In this document: positions 1 through 7,994 of the stretch, piece after piece
Numbering within the stretch: the first letter of the stretch is position 1
Layout: the number at the start of each line of letters is the position of its first letter
From: Actinosynnema sp042752395
GTDB lineage: Bacteria; Actinomycetota; Actinomycetes; Mycobacteriales; Pseudonocardiaceae
Direction of reading: 5' to 3'
Assembly (NCBI RefSeq): GCF_042752395.1
Contig: NZ_JBHYXZ010000021.1
Span: 13,538-77,537, forward strand
DNA length: 64,000 bases
Translations under genes and position numbers: made by a program
The notes under the pieces: model-generated
The model's database searches: none
What the model was told of the DNA's origin: nothing
The model's input: the letters and a program-made list of their open reading frames with translations, nothing else

Positions 1-2
1 TC

Positions 3-1097
3 GAACTGTCCACCGAGCCGCACGTGACGCTGACCGTGCCGCTGCCGTCCCGACCACGCGAGCTGACCGTCACCCGACCGGAGTTCGAGGCGGTGATCCG
101 GCCGTCCCTGGAGCTGACCGTCGACGCCCTGAGGCGCACGGTCGCGTCGGCCGGGTTACGCGGCGACGAGCTCACCGCGGTGCTACTCGCGGGCGGCTCG
201 TCACGAGTTCCGCTGGTGGCACGGCTGGTGTCCGAGGCGCTGGAGAAGCCGGTGCGGGCGGCCCACCACCCGAAGTTCACCGTGGCGCTCGGCGCGGCGA
301 CGGTGGCGGAACGCGCCCTGGACGCCCCTCGGTCGATCCTCGCCGACTTCGTGGACGAACCCGTGCCGCCGTCCATCGAGCGGGGACCCCGCACGCGCAG
401 GCGGGGACGGTGGCTCGTGCAGGGGGCCGCCGTGGTGCTCGGAGCGATCGCCGCCGTCGGCTTCTCGCTGGTCGTCCTGAACAAGACGACCATCACCTTG
501 CAGGAAGGCCCACTCCCCACGGAGTCGGAAACGACGTCCGTGACCACCGCGCAAAGCCACCCGACGACCGGGAAGGAAGCCCGGGCCGAGCCGCCACCCA
601 AGGAGATCAAGCTCCGGAACGAGGAGACCAACATGTGCGTGGGCGTCCGCGGCGCGGACGCGGGCAGGCGGCCGAACAACATCCTCAGGCAGTCGACGTG
701 CGACGAGAGCCCGGACGCCAACCAGAAGTGGTTCCTCACCGTCCCCCACGCCAAGGCGGGCCCGTACGGCGCGGACCTGGTGATGTTCTCCCACATCAAG
801 GACGCGGACGACGACGACTGGTACTGCTTCGACCTCCCCGATTTCAGCGGCAAACCCGCCGGGACCAAGGTCGCGGTCTCCCCGTGCAACGGGACGTTCG
901 ACGACAACCAGCACTGGTGGCTCGACCGGGACACCACGAGCGGCACCGTCCGCATCCGCCACAACGCCAGCGGCGGCCGTTGCCTGGCGTTGAAGCGCGA
1001 CGAGTCCTGGCCGGACGGCGCGCCGTTGGTGATCGCGGAGTGCGACGACAAGAGCGCCCGCTGGTTCATGGTGGAGACCTTTTCCTCGGGGCCGTGA
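3..1097 (+). CDS. Hsp70-like protein with TM segment and ricin-type lectin domain (5' truncated)
   Basis: The frame is open to the left edge, so the N-terminal ATPase lobes lie outside the window; the first GTG inside (position 24) is only an internal codon. The visible 364 residues begin with the end of an Hsp70/actin-fold ATPase, including the nucleotide-binding segment LLAGGSSRVPLVARLV and the following GAATVAERAL. A basic RTRRRGR stretch precedes one hydrophobic span (about nt 411-482), then a Thr/Pro-rich linker. A beta-trefoil-like region (about nt 600-1090) follows, with Q-x-W-type repeats (NQKWFL, DNQHWWL) and paired Cys. By the positive-inside rule the ATPase is cytoplasmic and the lectin outside. 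Hsp70-like membrane proteins of this sort sit next to WXG/EspC clusters in actinomycetes; a role in sensing or secretion is inference. Confidence 0.75.
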   Translation, partial: ELSTEPHVTLTVPLPSRPRELTVTRPEFEAVIRPSLELTVDALRRTVASAGLRGDELTAVLLAGGSSRVPLVARLVSEALEKPVRAAHHPKFTVALGAATVAERALDAPRSILADFVDEPVPPSIERGPRTRRRGRWLVQGAAVVLGAIAAVGFSLVVLNKTTITLQEGPLPTESETTSVTTAQSHPTTGKEARAEPPPKEIKLRNEETNMCVGVRGADAGRRPNNILRQSTCDESPDANQKWFLTVPHAKAGPYGADLVMFSHIKDADDDDWYCFDLPDFSGKPAGTKVAVSPCNGTFDDNQHWWLDRDTTSGTVRIRHNASGGRCLALKRDESWPDGAPLVIAECDDKSARWFMVETFSSGP

Positions 1098-1199
1098 CCG
1101 CGGCCGTAGGGATATCCCTACCCCGGAACGCGGGACAACCTCCCGACATCGAGGGTTGGCCCCAGCGACTTCGCCGTCCGGGATCGGGACGCTGTGCCC

Positions 1200-1721
1200 A
1201 TGACGACATCGAACAGCAGCCCACCGATCGGTTCGGCGGAGTGGTTGGAGGACCTCCGCAGCCGCAGTGAGCAACTCCAGGAGAGCATCGCCAACTCGGT
1301 GGTCACGACCAGCTCGCGGGACGGGGCGGTCACCGTCACGATCGGCCCGAACGGCGCCCTGCACGACCTCGGCCTCGGCCACCGCGCCGCCGACCACACC
1401 CCCACCCAGCTCACCGCGCTGATCATGGGCACGGTCCGCAAGGCGCAGCGCCAGGCGGCGGCCCGGGTCTCCGAGGCGTTCGGACCGTTCGGCAGCCCGG
1501 ACCTGACCGAGCAGACCCGGAAGTTCCTCGCCTACCTGCCGCCGGAGGACGAGCCGGACAGCGCGGCGACCGACGGGCGCGACGACATGTTCGTCCCGGA
1601 GGGACTGGTCGAGCAGGAGGTCCACCGCCCCGCGCCCGCGCCGCTGCCGATGCCGCCCGCCAGAGACCGGGTCCGCCGCCCGGCCGACGACGACACCGAC
1701 GACGAGATGAAGCCGTGGTGA
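1200..1721 (+). CDS. YbaB/EbfC family protein, type VII-cluster type
   Basis: A 173-residue acidic protein. Residues about 20-100 look like the YbaB/EbfC fold: a helix, then a strand-rich part (VTVTIGPNGALHDLGL), then a helix with KAQRQAAARV. Canonical YbaB binds DNA as a dimer; the versions next to WXG/EspC genes are long-tailed and of unknown role. The tail is Pro/Asp-rich and ends RRPADDDTDDEMKPW, nearly matching the end of the second YbaB protein at 5850-6380. A GTG two codons upstream (1194) is also possible. The stop overlaps the GTG of the next gene, so the two are probably translationally coupled. Confidence 0.65.
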   Translation: MTTSNSSPPIGSAEWLEDLRSRSEQLQESIANSVVTTSSRDGAVTVTIGPNGALHDLGLGHRAADHTPTQLTALIMGTVRKAQRQAAARVSEAFGPFGSPDLTEQTRKFLAYLPPEDEPDSAATDGRDDMFVPEGLVEQEVHRPAPAPLPMPPARDRVRRPADDDTDDEMKPW

Positions 1722-2530
1722 GCACCGGAGGGGCCGAGGGCCAGCTCGCCGTCGAGATCGAGCACCGGATCACGTACCTGGTCAACGAGGCCAAGCAGGA
1801 GGGCGTGCCGATCATCGGCCACGTCCTGGAGGGCATGGACAACGTCGGCGACGGCGGCGGCGCGGCCCCCGACCCGTTCACCCAGTTGTTCTCGGCCGGC
1901 TTCGGTTGGATGATCGACTCGGTCGGTTTCCTCCGCGACGCCCTCGACGAGTTGGACGGCGACGCGGCCGCCACCCAGACCGCGGTGGACTCGATGAAGC
2001 ACGTCGCCGAGAACCTCACCTTCGCGGCCCGCTCCCACCGGGACGACATCTCGTCCCTGGCCGACTGGGAGGGCGAGGCCGGAGAGGCGTACCGCGCCAG
2101 CATGAAGCAGCTCCACGAGGAGCTCGTCAGCCTCGGGCGGGTCGTGGACGGGTTGGGCACGTTGACCGCCGTGTCCATCTCCATGGTGATCACGCTGAGG
2201 AAGATCGTCCGCGACTTGGTCGCCACCGCGCTGGGCAGCATCGTCATCATCATGTTCGCCGCGGTCGCGGCGGCGGTCTGGACGTTCGGCGCCTCGATCG
2301 CGATCGGCGTGGCCGCGTCCATCGCCGCCGCCTCGATCACCGCGGTCGAATCCGCGCGGCGCATCACCATGCTGACCGACGCGCTCGGCAGGCAGGCGGA
2401 GCGGATGGGTGTCCTGGAGGACATCGCCGGTGAGATCGCCGAAGCGCTCACCCGGTTCGAGAAGGCCGCCGGGATCACCCCGACCGAGCCGCAGAAGGAA
2501 TCCGACCCGATCCTGGGGGCCACCGCATGA
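1718..2530 (+). CDS. WXG100-like protein with C-terminal hydrophobic region
   Basis: A 270-residue mostly helical protein. The middle carries SLADWEGEAGEAYRASM, a W-x-G turn between two helices as in WXG100-type secretion substrates; the same DWxGEAGxxYR block recurs in the protein at 4446-5057. Residues about 165-215 form a long Ala/Val/Ile-rich hydrophobic hairpin that could insert in or cross a membrane. The GTG at 1718 overlaps the upstream stop (GTGA) and was preferred to 1715. The 3' end overlaps the next start as ATGA. Known WXG proteins are exported by ESX machines; the exporter is not in this window. Confidence 0.6.
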   Translation: MSTGGAEGQLAVEIEHRITYLVNEAKQEGVPIIGHVLEGMDNVGDGGGAAPDPFTQLFSAGFGWMIDSVGFLRDALDELDGDAAATQTAVDSMKHVAENLTFAARSHRDDISSLADWEGEAGEAYRASMKQLHEELVSLGRVVDGLGTLTAVSISMVITLRKIVRDLVATALGSIVIIMFAAVAAAVWTFGASIAIGVAASIAAASITAVESARRITMLTDALGRQAERMGVLEDIAGEIAEALTRFEKAAGITPTEPQKESDPILGATA

Positions 2531-4086
2531 CGGGCATGGGCGCTGGGTTCAGCGTGACGGCCGACGAGATCAACGACTTCGGCAACCGGCTGGTCGGGAC
2601 GTCCGAAGTGGTGAAGACGTCGGCGAGCTCCGTCGGCGTGATCGAGATCGCGCCGGACATGTTCGGCCCGGCCGCGCGCAAGCAGGGGTTCACCGAGGCG
2701 ATGGCGCAGACCACGCAACGGATCACCGAGCTGCTGTCGCGTTCCGCGGCGGCCGTCGACAACGCCGCCGTGGGCACCAAGAACACCGCGGCGGAGTACG
2801 CCGCGGTGGAGGACCAGAACGCCATGGCGTTCGGCGGCATCGACGGCGCCGGCATGGCGCCTCCGCTGCCCGGCGGTGACCCGTACGCGGGGTATCCGAT
2901 GGCGGGCGGTGGCGGGACGGGGTCACCGGTCCCCGGCATCGAGGGGTTGCCGGGGGACCCGATGGCGGCCGGCGGTGTGACGTCGCCGATCCCCGGCACC
3001 GGGGGCTCGTACCCCGGGGACCCGATGGTGACCGGTGGCGGCATGGGGTCACCGATCCCCGAGGGCTTGCCCGGGATGGACGACCTCGCCGATCCGGCCA
3101 CGAGCGGCTACGGGCTGCCGGGAGCGACCGACCCGTCCTCCATGACCCCCTCGGCGTCGCCGCTGATCGGTGGCACGGACCCGGCTTCGGCGCCTCCGGC
3201 GTCGTTCGTCCCACCGTCGGTGCCGTCTCCGGAGTCGTTCGTCCCGCCGTCGGTGCCGCCCCCGACTTCGTTCACTCCCACGACGTCGCCGTCGTCGGCC
3301 GGCGGCACGGGACCGGCGTCCGCGGCGCCGGGGTCGTTCGTCCCCCCGTCGATGCCGCCTCTGCCGTCGATGCCGTCGACGGCCGGCGGGACGTCCGCGG
3401 CCTCGTTCGTGCCCCCATCGCTGCCGTCGATGCCCACGATGCCCTCGATGCCGTCGACGGCCGGTGGTGAAAGGCACGCTCCGGCGACGTTCGTCCCCCC
3501 GCCGCTGCCGCCGGTGACCGGTGGCACGAAGCCCGCTTCCGCGTCGCCGTCGTCGTTCGTGCCGCGGAACCTGCTGCCGACGCCACCGCAGATGCCCGAA
3601 GCCCCCGGCGGCGATGGCGTCCGCAAATGGCTCGCCCCCACCCCGGCCACGAACTTCGCGAAGATCGACACGCCGTTGCAGAAGTTGGCATCGCCCGGTC
3701 CGACCGTCGGCGCCGTCGGCGGTCCGACCGTCGGCGCCGTCGGCGGTTCATCGTCGGGCGCCGGCGGCGGGCTGTCGGCGGGTAGTCACCCCACCGCCGG
3801 TTCCCCACCGCTGGGCACGTCCACCCACAGCGGTGTGCTCCCACCGACCACCCCACGACCCACGCCCCCGATGCCCGGCGGCGGCCTGCCGATCGGTGCG
3901 GTCGGCGGCTCCTCGGGCGCACCCGCGGGCGGCGCGCCCATGGGCGCCGGTTCGAACGCCGGTGGCGACAAGGAGCGCAAGACGGCCTCGTACATCAAGG
4001 GCGACGACCTGTTCACCGTGCACGGCGTCAACCCGCCGCCCCCGGTGATCGGTGACACGCAGCCGACACCCCCACCCGCCGACTAG
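2527..4086 (+). CDS. EspC-like protein with long Pro/Ser/Gly-rich tail
   Basis: A 519-residue protein. The first ~100 residues are helical and resemble EspC-type ESX-associated substrates (FSVTADEINDFGNRL, then a helix ending NTAAEYAAVEDQNA). The remaining ~400 residues are low-complexity: GGDPMxxGG units, then many SFVPPS(L/M/V)P repeats, then GxPTVGAVGG repeats. The C-terminus ends in a more ordered acidic segment (KTASYIKGDDLFTVHG). Such Pro-rich tails are common in mycobacterial PPE/Esp-type exported proteins. It is translationally coupled to the upstream WXG-like gene. Function unknown; a surface-exposed or secreted structural role is inference. Confidence 0.6.
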   Translation: MTGMGAGFSVTADEINDFGNRLVGTSEVVKTSASSVGVIEIAPDMFGPAARKQGFTEAMAQTTQRITELLSRSAAAVDNAAVGTKNTAAEYAAVEDQNAMAFGGIDGAGMAPPLPGGDPYAGYPMAGGGGTGSPVPGIEGLPGDPMAAGGVTSPIPGTGGSYPGDPMVTGGGMGSPIPEGLPGMDDLADPATSGYGLPGATDPSSMTPSASPLIGGTDPASAPPASFVPPSVPSPESFVPPSVPPPTSFTPTTSPSSAGGTGPASAAPGSFVPPSMPPLPSMPSTAGGTSAASFVPPSLPSMPTMPSMPSTAGGERHAPATFVPPPLPPVTGGTKPASASPSSFVPRNLLPTPPQMPEAPGGDGVRKWLAPTPATNFAKIDTPLQKLASPGPTVGAVGGPTVGAVGGSSSGAGGGLSAGSHPTAGSPPLGTSTHSGVLPPTTPRPTPPMPGGGLPIGAVGGSSGAPAGGAPMGAGSNAGGDKERKTASYIKGDDLFTVHGVNPPPPVIGDTQPTPPPAD

Positions 4087-4107
4087 CACCGCGAGGACGA
4101 CTTCACC

Positions 4108-4449
4108 GTGACTACTCCCGGACCGGGGCACCTACCCGGTTTCGACGTCGACATCAGCGCGTTGGCCACGCACCAGCAACACCTCGGCGCGGTCCTGGAC
4201 CAGTTGTCGGACGCGTTGCGGGCCGCGTCCGACACCCACCTGCCCGAGGAGGCGTTCGGGCCGTTCGGCGCCCCGCTCGCGGCGGCGATCAAGCCGACGG
4301 CCGACGAGGCGCAACGCGCGTTCGAGCGGGCCGTTGAGTCGATGGGCACCCACCAGGACGAGATGCTGCGCACCGTTCGCGACTACGACGACGTCGAAAA
4401 CGCGAACAAGGGCATGTTTCTCATCCGCGGCGAACCGGAGTCGGAATGA
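4108..4449 (+). CDS. EspC-family type VII secretion target
   Basis: A 113-residue helical protein starting at a GTG with a GAGGAC-like ribosome site about 12 bases upstream. The pattern of a short N-terminal lead, a first helix (ISALATHQQHLGAVLDQLSDAL), a central Pro/Gly turn (EEAFGPFGAPL) and a second helix ending near an acidic tail matches EspC-like small proteins of actinobacterial WXG loci. Its stop overlaps the next start by four bases (ATGA), forming an EspC-WXG pair as in many such loci. A secreted or envelope role is expected from the family but not shown here. Confidence 0.65.
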   Translation: MTTPGPGHLPGFDVDISALATHQQHLGAVLDQLSDALRAASDTHLPEEAFGPFGAPLAAAIKPTADEAQRAFERAVESMGTHQDEMLRTVRDYDDVENANKGMFLIRGEPESE

Positions 4450-5057
4450 CCGAGCCGGTGGGCCTGCGCCGCGCCGACGAACTCCACCGGATCAACGAGT
4501 CGGTGCGGCGGAACGACTGGGTCGGCCCGGACACCGTCGTGGTGCCCGGCGGCACCTCCGCGCTCGGTCCCGCCCCCGACCCGGTGGACGTCCTGTCGAA
4601 CACCGGCATCCCCGGCCTGCTCGACCAGTTGCAGCCGATGCGCGAGGCGCAGCGGTGGTTCGCCGGCGACCCGGGCGCGGTCACCGCGTACGTGGAGAAG
4701 TGGCAGCGCGTGGCCGATCTCGCCCGGGAAGCCGGCGACGGCTTCGACACCAGCGTTCGGCGGAACACCACCGACTGGGCGGGCGAAGCCGGGACCCTGT
4801 ACCGGGAGAACGCCGCCACCCACCAGGACGACCTCGACACGCTGGTCGAGGCGGCGGAGGCGATCGTCGCCCTGGTGACCGCAGCCGGTGACCTGGCCGG
4901 GAGCAGCCGGGCGCACATCCAGGAATCGGTGACGCAGTGCGTCGACGACATCGTCAACCGACTGCCGGACTACTACAACGTCCTGAATTCCGGCCACCCG
5001 GTCGCGCTGAACCACGTACTGGCCGACGCCGCCGCCATCGTCGCCGGCTGGGCCTGA
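4446..5057 (+). CDS. WXG100-like protein
   Basis: A 203-residue helical protein coupled to the upstream EspC-like gene. It carries TTDWAGEAGTLYREN, sharing DWxGEAGxxYR with the 1718-2530 product. The preceding helix (AQRWFAGDPGAVTAYVEKWQRVADLAREAG) and following helix (DLDTLVEAAEAIVALVTAAG) give the helix-WxG-helix layout of WXG100 proteins, here longer than the usual 100 residues. Unlike its partner it lacks a long hydrophobic stretch. It is followed by a putative effector gene after 21 bases, so it may be the N-terminal delivery or chaperone partner of that protein (inference). Confidence 0.65.
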   Translation: MTEPVGLRRADELHRINESVRRNDWVGPDTVVVPGGTSALGPAPDPVDVLSNTGIPGLLDQLQPMREAQRWFAGDPGAVTAYVEKWQRVADLAREAGDGFDTSVRRNTTDWAGEAGTLYRENAATHQDDLDTLVEAAEAIVALVTAAGDLAGSSRAHIQESVTQCVDDIVNRLPDYYNVLNSGHPVALNHVLADAAAIVAGWA

Positions 5058-5078
5058 TCCCGGAAGGAAGACCACCCG

Positions 5079-5831
5079 ATGCCCAGCCGCAGCCGCAGCA
5101 ACAGCCCGAACAGACGACGTCCTCCACGACGACCCGCCCAACCCCCGCCCCGGATCATCGCCCCCCGGTACGGCTCCCCGCTCCGCGGGGTCTCGGAGGT
5201 CGCCCGGGACACGGTGGACAACGGCCGTCGTCTGGCCGACACCAGCCAATCGATGCAACCATCCATCCGGGGGCAGGCGAATCCCGGCCGAGGCTCCTAC
5301 GCGAACGTGGCCGGCGGCCGCGCGAAGCCCGCACCGGCCTCGATCTCCGTGATCATGCCCTCCGGCAGGGGCACGACCGGCGGCCGCAGACCCACGACAG
5401 CGAGCGACCTCCCCCGACTCGGACCACCCACCTCCGGCGCGACCCCGGCCGTCGCCCGCACGCCCCTCCCACCGACCTCGCGGCCGCCGGCTTCCGGCAG
5501 GGGTTCCTACGCGAGCGTGGCCAGCAGCGGCCAACTCCCCCCACCACTCCCGCCCCCCAGGCAAAGAGTGCCACCCCTTGCCCCACCTCCTCCACGGATT
5601 CCGGCACCGCCCCGGTACGTGGGCGGCGAGACCGTCCACAGCGTGGAGCGACTCGCCGAGCGTTCCTCCGACGCCCAAGCGCGATACGACGCGATCGCCG
5701 ACCCGGTCAGCAGGGTATGGCAGCCGAAGCACAACAGTTGGCTGTACACCGGGCGCAACGGGGTGAGTGTGGCCGTCAACAAGGACGGCACGTTCAGGAC
5801 CATTTTCCATCCGCGCGACTTCGACAAGTGA
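5079..5831 (+). CDS. Arg/Pro-rich protein with possible C-terminal toxin-like domain
   Basis: A 250-residue protein with an AAGGAAG ribosome site. The first ~185 residues are Arg/Pro/Ser-rich and probably disordered, including a repeated RGSYA(N/S)VA motif. The last ~65 residues look folded: a helix (SVERLAERSSDAQARYDAIA), then W-x-P-K-H, then two or three strands (WLYTGRNGVSVAVNKDGTFRTIF) ending HPRDFDK. A short His/Lys/Thr-containing beta domain after a variable linker, in an EspC-WXG locus, is typical of polymorphic toxin tips such as small RNases, but I cannot assign a family. No obvious immunity gene follows; the next gene is YbaB-like. Confidence 0.5.
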   Translation: MPSRSRSNSPNRRRPPRRPAQPPPRIIAPRYGSPLRGVSEVARDTVDNGRRLADTSQSMQPSIRGQANPGRGSYANVAGGRAKPAPASISVIMPSGRGTTGGRRPTTASDLPRLGPPTSGATPAVARTPLPPTSRPPASGRGSYASVASSGQLPPPLPPPRQRVPPLAPPPPRIPAPPRYVGGETVHSVERLAERSSDAQARYDAIADPVSRVWQPKHNSWLYTGRNGVSVAVNKDGTFRTIFHPRDFDK

Positions 5832-5849
5832 TGACAGGAGGAACTTCCA

Positions 5850-6380
5850 GTGGACAGCCCGGACGAAGTCGAGCGGATGATCACCGAATGGCGCGCGGGC
5901 GTCGCCGAGCAGGCCGAGCGGTTCGACGCGGCACGCCGCGCGATCGACGAGGTGTCGGTGACCGAGACCGCGGCCGGCGGCGCCATCGTGCTCACCGTGG
6001 CGTCCTCCGGCATCCCCACCGACCTCCGGCTCGGTGACGGCGTCGACCGGATGAAACCCGACCAGGTCGCCGCCCAGATCATGGCCTGCCTGCGACGGGC
6101 CCAGACGCGCCTCGCCGACCGCGTCGGCTCGGTCGTCGTCGACACCATCGGCGACGCGGCCGGCGGCCAGGCCATCGCCGAGGAGTACCGCCACCGCTTC
6201 CCGCCCCTACCCGGCGAGGACGACCACCGTCCACCGTTGGTGGAGAACGCCGACTTCGGACTGTCCGACCTGGCCCCCGACCCGACACCACCCGCCACCG
6301 TTCCAGCAGCCGCACCCGTCAGGGCAACACGCCGCACACCGGCGGACGACGACGAGGACTGGGACGCACCGTTGTGGTGA
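5850..6380 (+). CDS. YbaB/EbfC family protein, second copy
   Basis: A 176-residue acidic protein starting at a GTG with AGGAGGA seven to eight bases upstream. Residues ~1-100 have the YbaB layout (helix; VTETAAGGAIVLTVASSG strands; helix with CLRRAQTRLADRV). Like the copy at 1200-1721 it has an Asp/Pro-rich tail, ending RRTPADDDEDWDAPLW. The two copies frame the six-gene cluster and end it just before a terminator-like hairpin. The conserved acidic, Trp-terminated tail suggests a docking signal (inference). DNA binding is known for canonical YbaB only. Confidence 0.6.
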   Translation: MDSPDEVERMITEWRAGVAEQAERFDAARRAIDEVSVTETAAGGAIVLTVASSGIPTDLRLGDGVDRMKPDQVAAQIMACLRRAQTRLADRVGSVVVDTIGDAAGGQAIAEEYRHRFPPLPGEDDHRPPLVENADFGLSDLAPDPTPPATVPAAAPVRATRRTPADDDEDWDAPLW

Positions 6381-6392
6381 CCACCCGACCGC

Positions 6393-6422
6393 CCGGGCTC
6401 GACGCGACCAGCGCGAGCCCGG
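6393..6422. terminator. Hairpin after the YbaB gene
   Basis: Perfect 9-base arms CCGGGCTCG (6393-6401) and CGAGCCCGG (6414-6422) begin 12 bases after the stop of the YbaB gene. A weak T-run follows a few bases later. The position fits the end of the WXG/EspC/YbaB transcript. Confidence 0.45.
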
Positions 6423-6559
6423 TCGCGCGTTTCAGAGGACGGTAATCGTGGCGTCGACCTGACGCACCTGACGGCCCGTCCCGTCGTGGCGACGGCTCCG
6501 GCAAGGCAGCGGCCGAGCGCGACGCGACGACCAACCTCGACGGGCCCTGGATCACTCGC

Positions 6560-6716
6560 CTACATTCGAAACTCGATAAAGTAGTCGAGATCGCCGGGAC
6601 GCAACCGACCCCCGAGGAGACCCGTCAACCGTTCGAGACTTGCACCGACCACCGGAAAAGAGTCTCCATGCAGATTCGAATGGTCACCGACTAGCGACCT
6701 GACCACTGAACCTTTT
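6560..6716 (-). pseudogene. Possible C-terminal remnant of an unknown gene
   Basis: On the minus strand an open frame of about 50 codons runs from the IS end to a TAG at 6560-6562, ending GDLDYFIEFRM. It has no start of its own and would read in from the IS. Codon bias is weaker than in neighbours. It may be the tail of a gene interrupted by the IS, or chance. The rest of 6423-6716 shows nothing else convincing. Confidence 0.2.
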
Positions 6717-6900
6717 TCATCCTGCGGCGACTTCGTAGTTCTGTAGGACGTGGATGGCCTTGGCCAGTCGCCCGGTGCGGTAGGGGCAGCAGCGGAGTTT
6801 GCGCAGGACGCGCCAGGTCTTGAGTTGGGCGTTGGCGCGTTCGCCCGGTCCGCGCAGGCGGGCATGGGCTCGGTTGGCCTCCTTCTGCGACTCGGGCTTG
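6717..6900 (-). mobile_element. 3' fragment of an IS5-family transposase gene
   Basis: The minus strand encodes the last ~60 residues of a DDE transposase: AHARLRGPGERANAQLKTW, then VLRKLRCCPYRTGRLAKAI and VLQNYEVAAG before a TGA at 6717-6719. This is the typical C-terminus of actinobacterial IS5-type transposases, including the conserved catalytic-helix Glu region (GERANAQLK). The upstream part is missing: homology stops at about 6895-6900, where integrase sequence on the other strand begins. The IS is therefore truncated by, or recombined into, the integrase gene. Confidence 0.7.
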
Positions 6901-7650
6901 TTCCTGCCCTACTCGATCCTCAACCGGTCGGTGCGCATGGCCCAGGCCCGGGACAAGGTCAAGCGCAACGTGGTGCCGCTGTGCGAGGTACCGACCGGGC
7001 AGGCTGGCCGTCCGTCGAAAGCGCTCACGCTCGACCAGGTGGCCGCGGTGCTCGACGCGTCGGAAAACACGCCGATGTACGCATACATCGTGTTGTCACT
7101 GCTGATCGGCGCGCGCACCGAGGAACTACGCGCGTTGACGTGGGAACACGTCGACCTTGAGGGCAAGCCGGATACCGATCCGATCGTCCTGCCGTCCATC
7201 TCGGTGTGGCGGTCGGTGCGCCAGGATGGCGACACCAAGACCCGCAAGTCACGGCGCACGCTGGCCATGCCGACGCGGTGCGTGGACGCGCTCAAGGCAC
7301 ACCGCGTCCACCAGGACGCCCGGCGCGAACTGGCAGGCAAGCGCTGGCAGGAACACGGACTGGTGTTCGCCTCACAGGTCGGGACCGAACTGGACTCCCA
7401 CAACGTCCGACGCGCGTTCCGGCGCGTGGTCAAGGCCGCTGGACTCAACCCCAAGGACTGGACACCTCGCGAGATGCGGCACAGCTTCGTGTCGGTGCTG
7501 TCCGCTTCCGGCGTCCGGATCGAGGACATCGCCCGACTGGTCGGACACAGCGGCACCGCGGTCACCGAAGCGGTCTACCGACACCAGATCGTGCCCGTGA
7601 TGGTCGAGGCAGCGACCGCGATGGACCGCATCTTCCCCAAGGCGAGCTGA
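6901..7650 (+). pseudogene. Tyrosine integrase, N-terminus lost at IS junction
   Basis: About 249 residues of a tyrosine recombinase of the kind carried by actinomycete integrative elements. The frame begins mid core-binding domain (SILNRSVRMAQARDKVKRNV) directly at the IS remnant, so roughly the first 150 residues are missing. The catalytic domain is intact: IGARTEELRAL (box I Arg), the beta-hairpin Lys region TKTRKSRRTL, PREMRHSF (R in place of the first His, as in some relatives), LVGHSG and the nucleophile Tyr in AVYRHQ. An open frame from 6799 reads antisense through the IS tail, so a short fusion could be made, but normal function is unlikely. The terminator and tRNA-Pro att-like site lie just downstream. 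Confidence 0.75.
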
Positions 7651-7758
7651 CACCCGCCGGTCGGCAGGCATGATCGTCTCCCCATAGTCACCCAGTTAGT
7701 CACTCACCGCCGTGTGAGACGACCACAAGATCAAGAAGAAGATCGAATCTCTGAACTG

Positions 7759-7804
7759 AAAGAGCCCGCTGACCAGGCGTTTTACCTGAATCAGCGGGCT
7801 CTTT
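7759..7804. terminator. Strong bidirectional-type intrinsic terminator
   Basis: Perfect 14-base arms AAAGAGCCCGCTGA (7759-7772) and TCAGCGGGCTCTTT (7791-7804) with an 18-base loop. The A-rich and T-rich ends allow termination from both directions. It lies between the truncated integrase and the tRNA-Pro-like segment. Confidence 0.75.
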
Positions 7805-7810
7805 TGGCCG

Positions 7811-7853
7811 TCGGGACGACAGGATTTGAACCTGCGACCCCTTGACCCCCAGT
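7811..7853 (-). repeat. tRNA-Pro(GGG) 3'-half: attachment-site core
   Basis: Read on the minus strand, these 43 bases match the 3' part of a tRNA-Pro gene: the GGG anticodon loop, the 3' anticodon strand, the T-arm (GGTTCAAATCC) and the 3' acceptor strand CGTCCCG with A73. The 5' half of the tRNA is absent; sequence to the right (TAGTGGGGTCG...) does not continue the gene. Several actinomycete elements (pSAM2 type) integrate at this site and carry such a 3' copy as the att core. With an integrase just to its left the segment is best read as an att site, not a functional tRNA. Confidence 0.7.
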
Positions 7854-7994
7854 AGTGGGGTCGAGCCTCGGTCGGGATCGGTCAAGTGAGTGATTCGACT
7901 GCCAGCATGTCCCCTCGGGGGTGGTTTCGCGGAGTTCGGGAGTGTTCAAGGGCGCGGCATCGGAGTCCGTGTCCGTTGACCGCGGAGGCTGCTC

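Noticed and set aside
3160..3570. Repeat array (CRISPR-like or minisatellite)
   Set aside because: The repeats are codon-phased and encode SFVPPSxP units in an open gene; spacing and identity do not fit a CRISPR.
4383..6194. A 603-codon open frame on the minus strand
   Set aside because: Overlaps four plus-strand genes that are coupled by ATGA or short gaps and carry recognisable WXG/YbaB features.
1..6380. Complete ESX/type VII secretion locus
   Set aside because: Only effector-like and accessory genes are in the window. No EccB, EccC, EccD, EccE or mycosin is seen.
6799..7650. An intact 283-codon integrase starting inside the IS
   Set aside because: The first ~34 codons read antisense through the transposase tail, and the core-binding domain begins only partway, so the gene is truncated.
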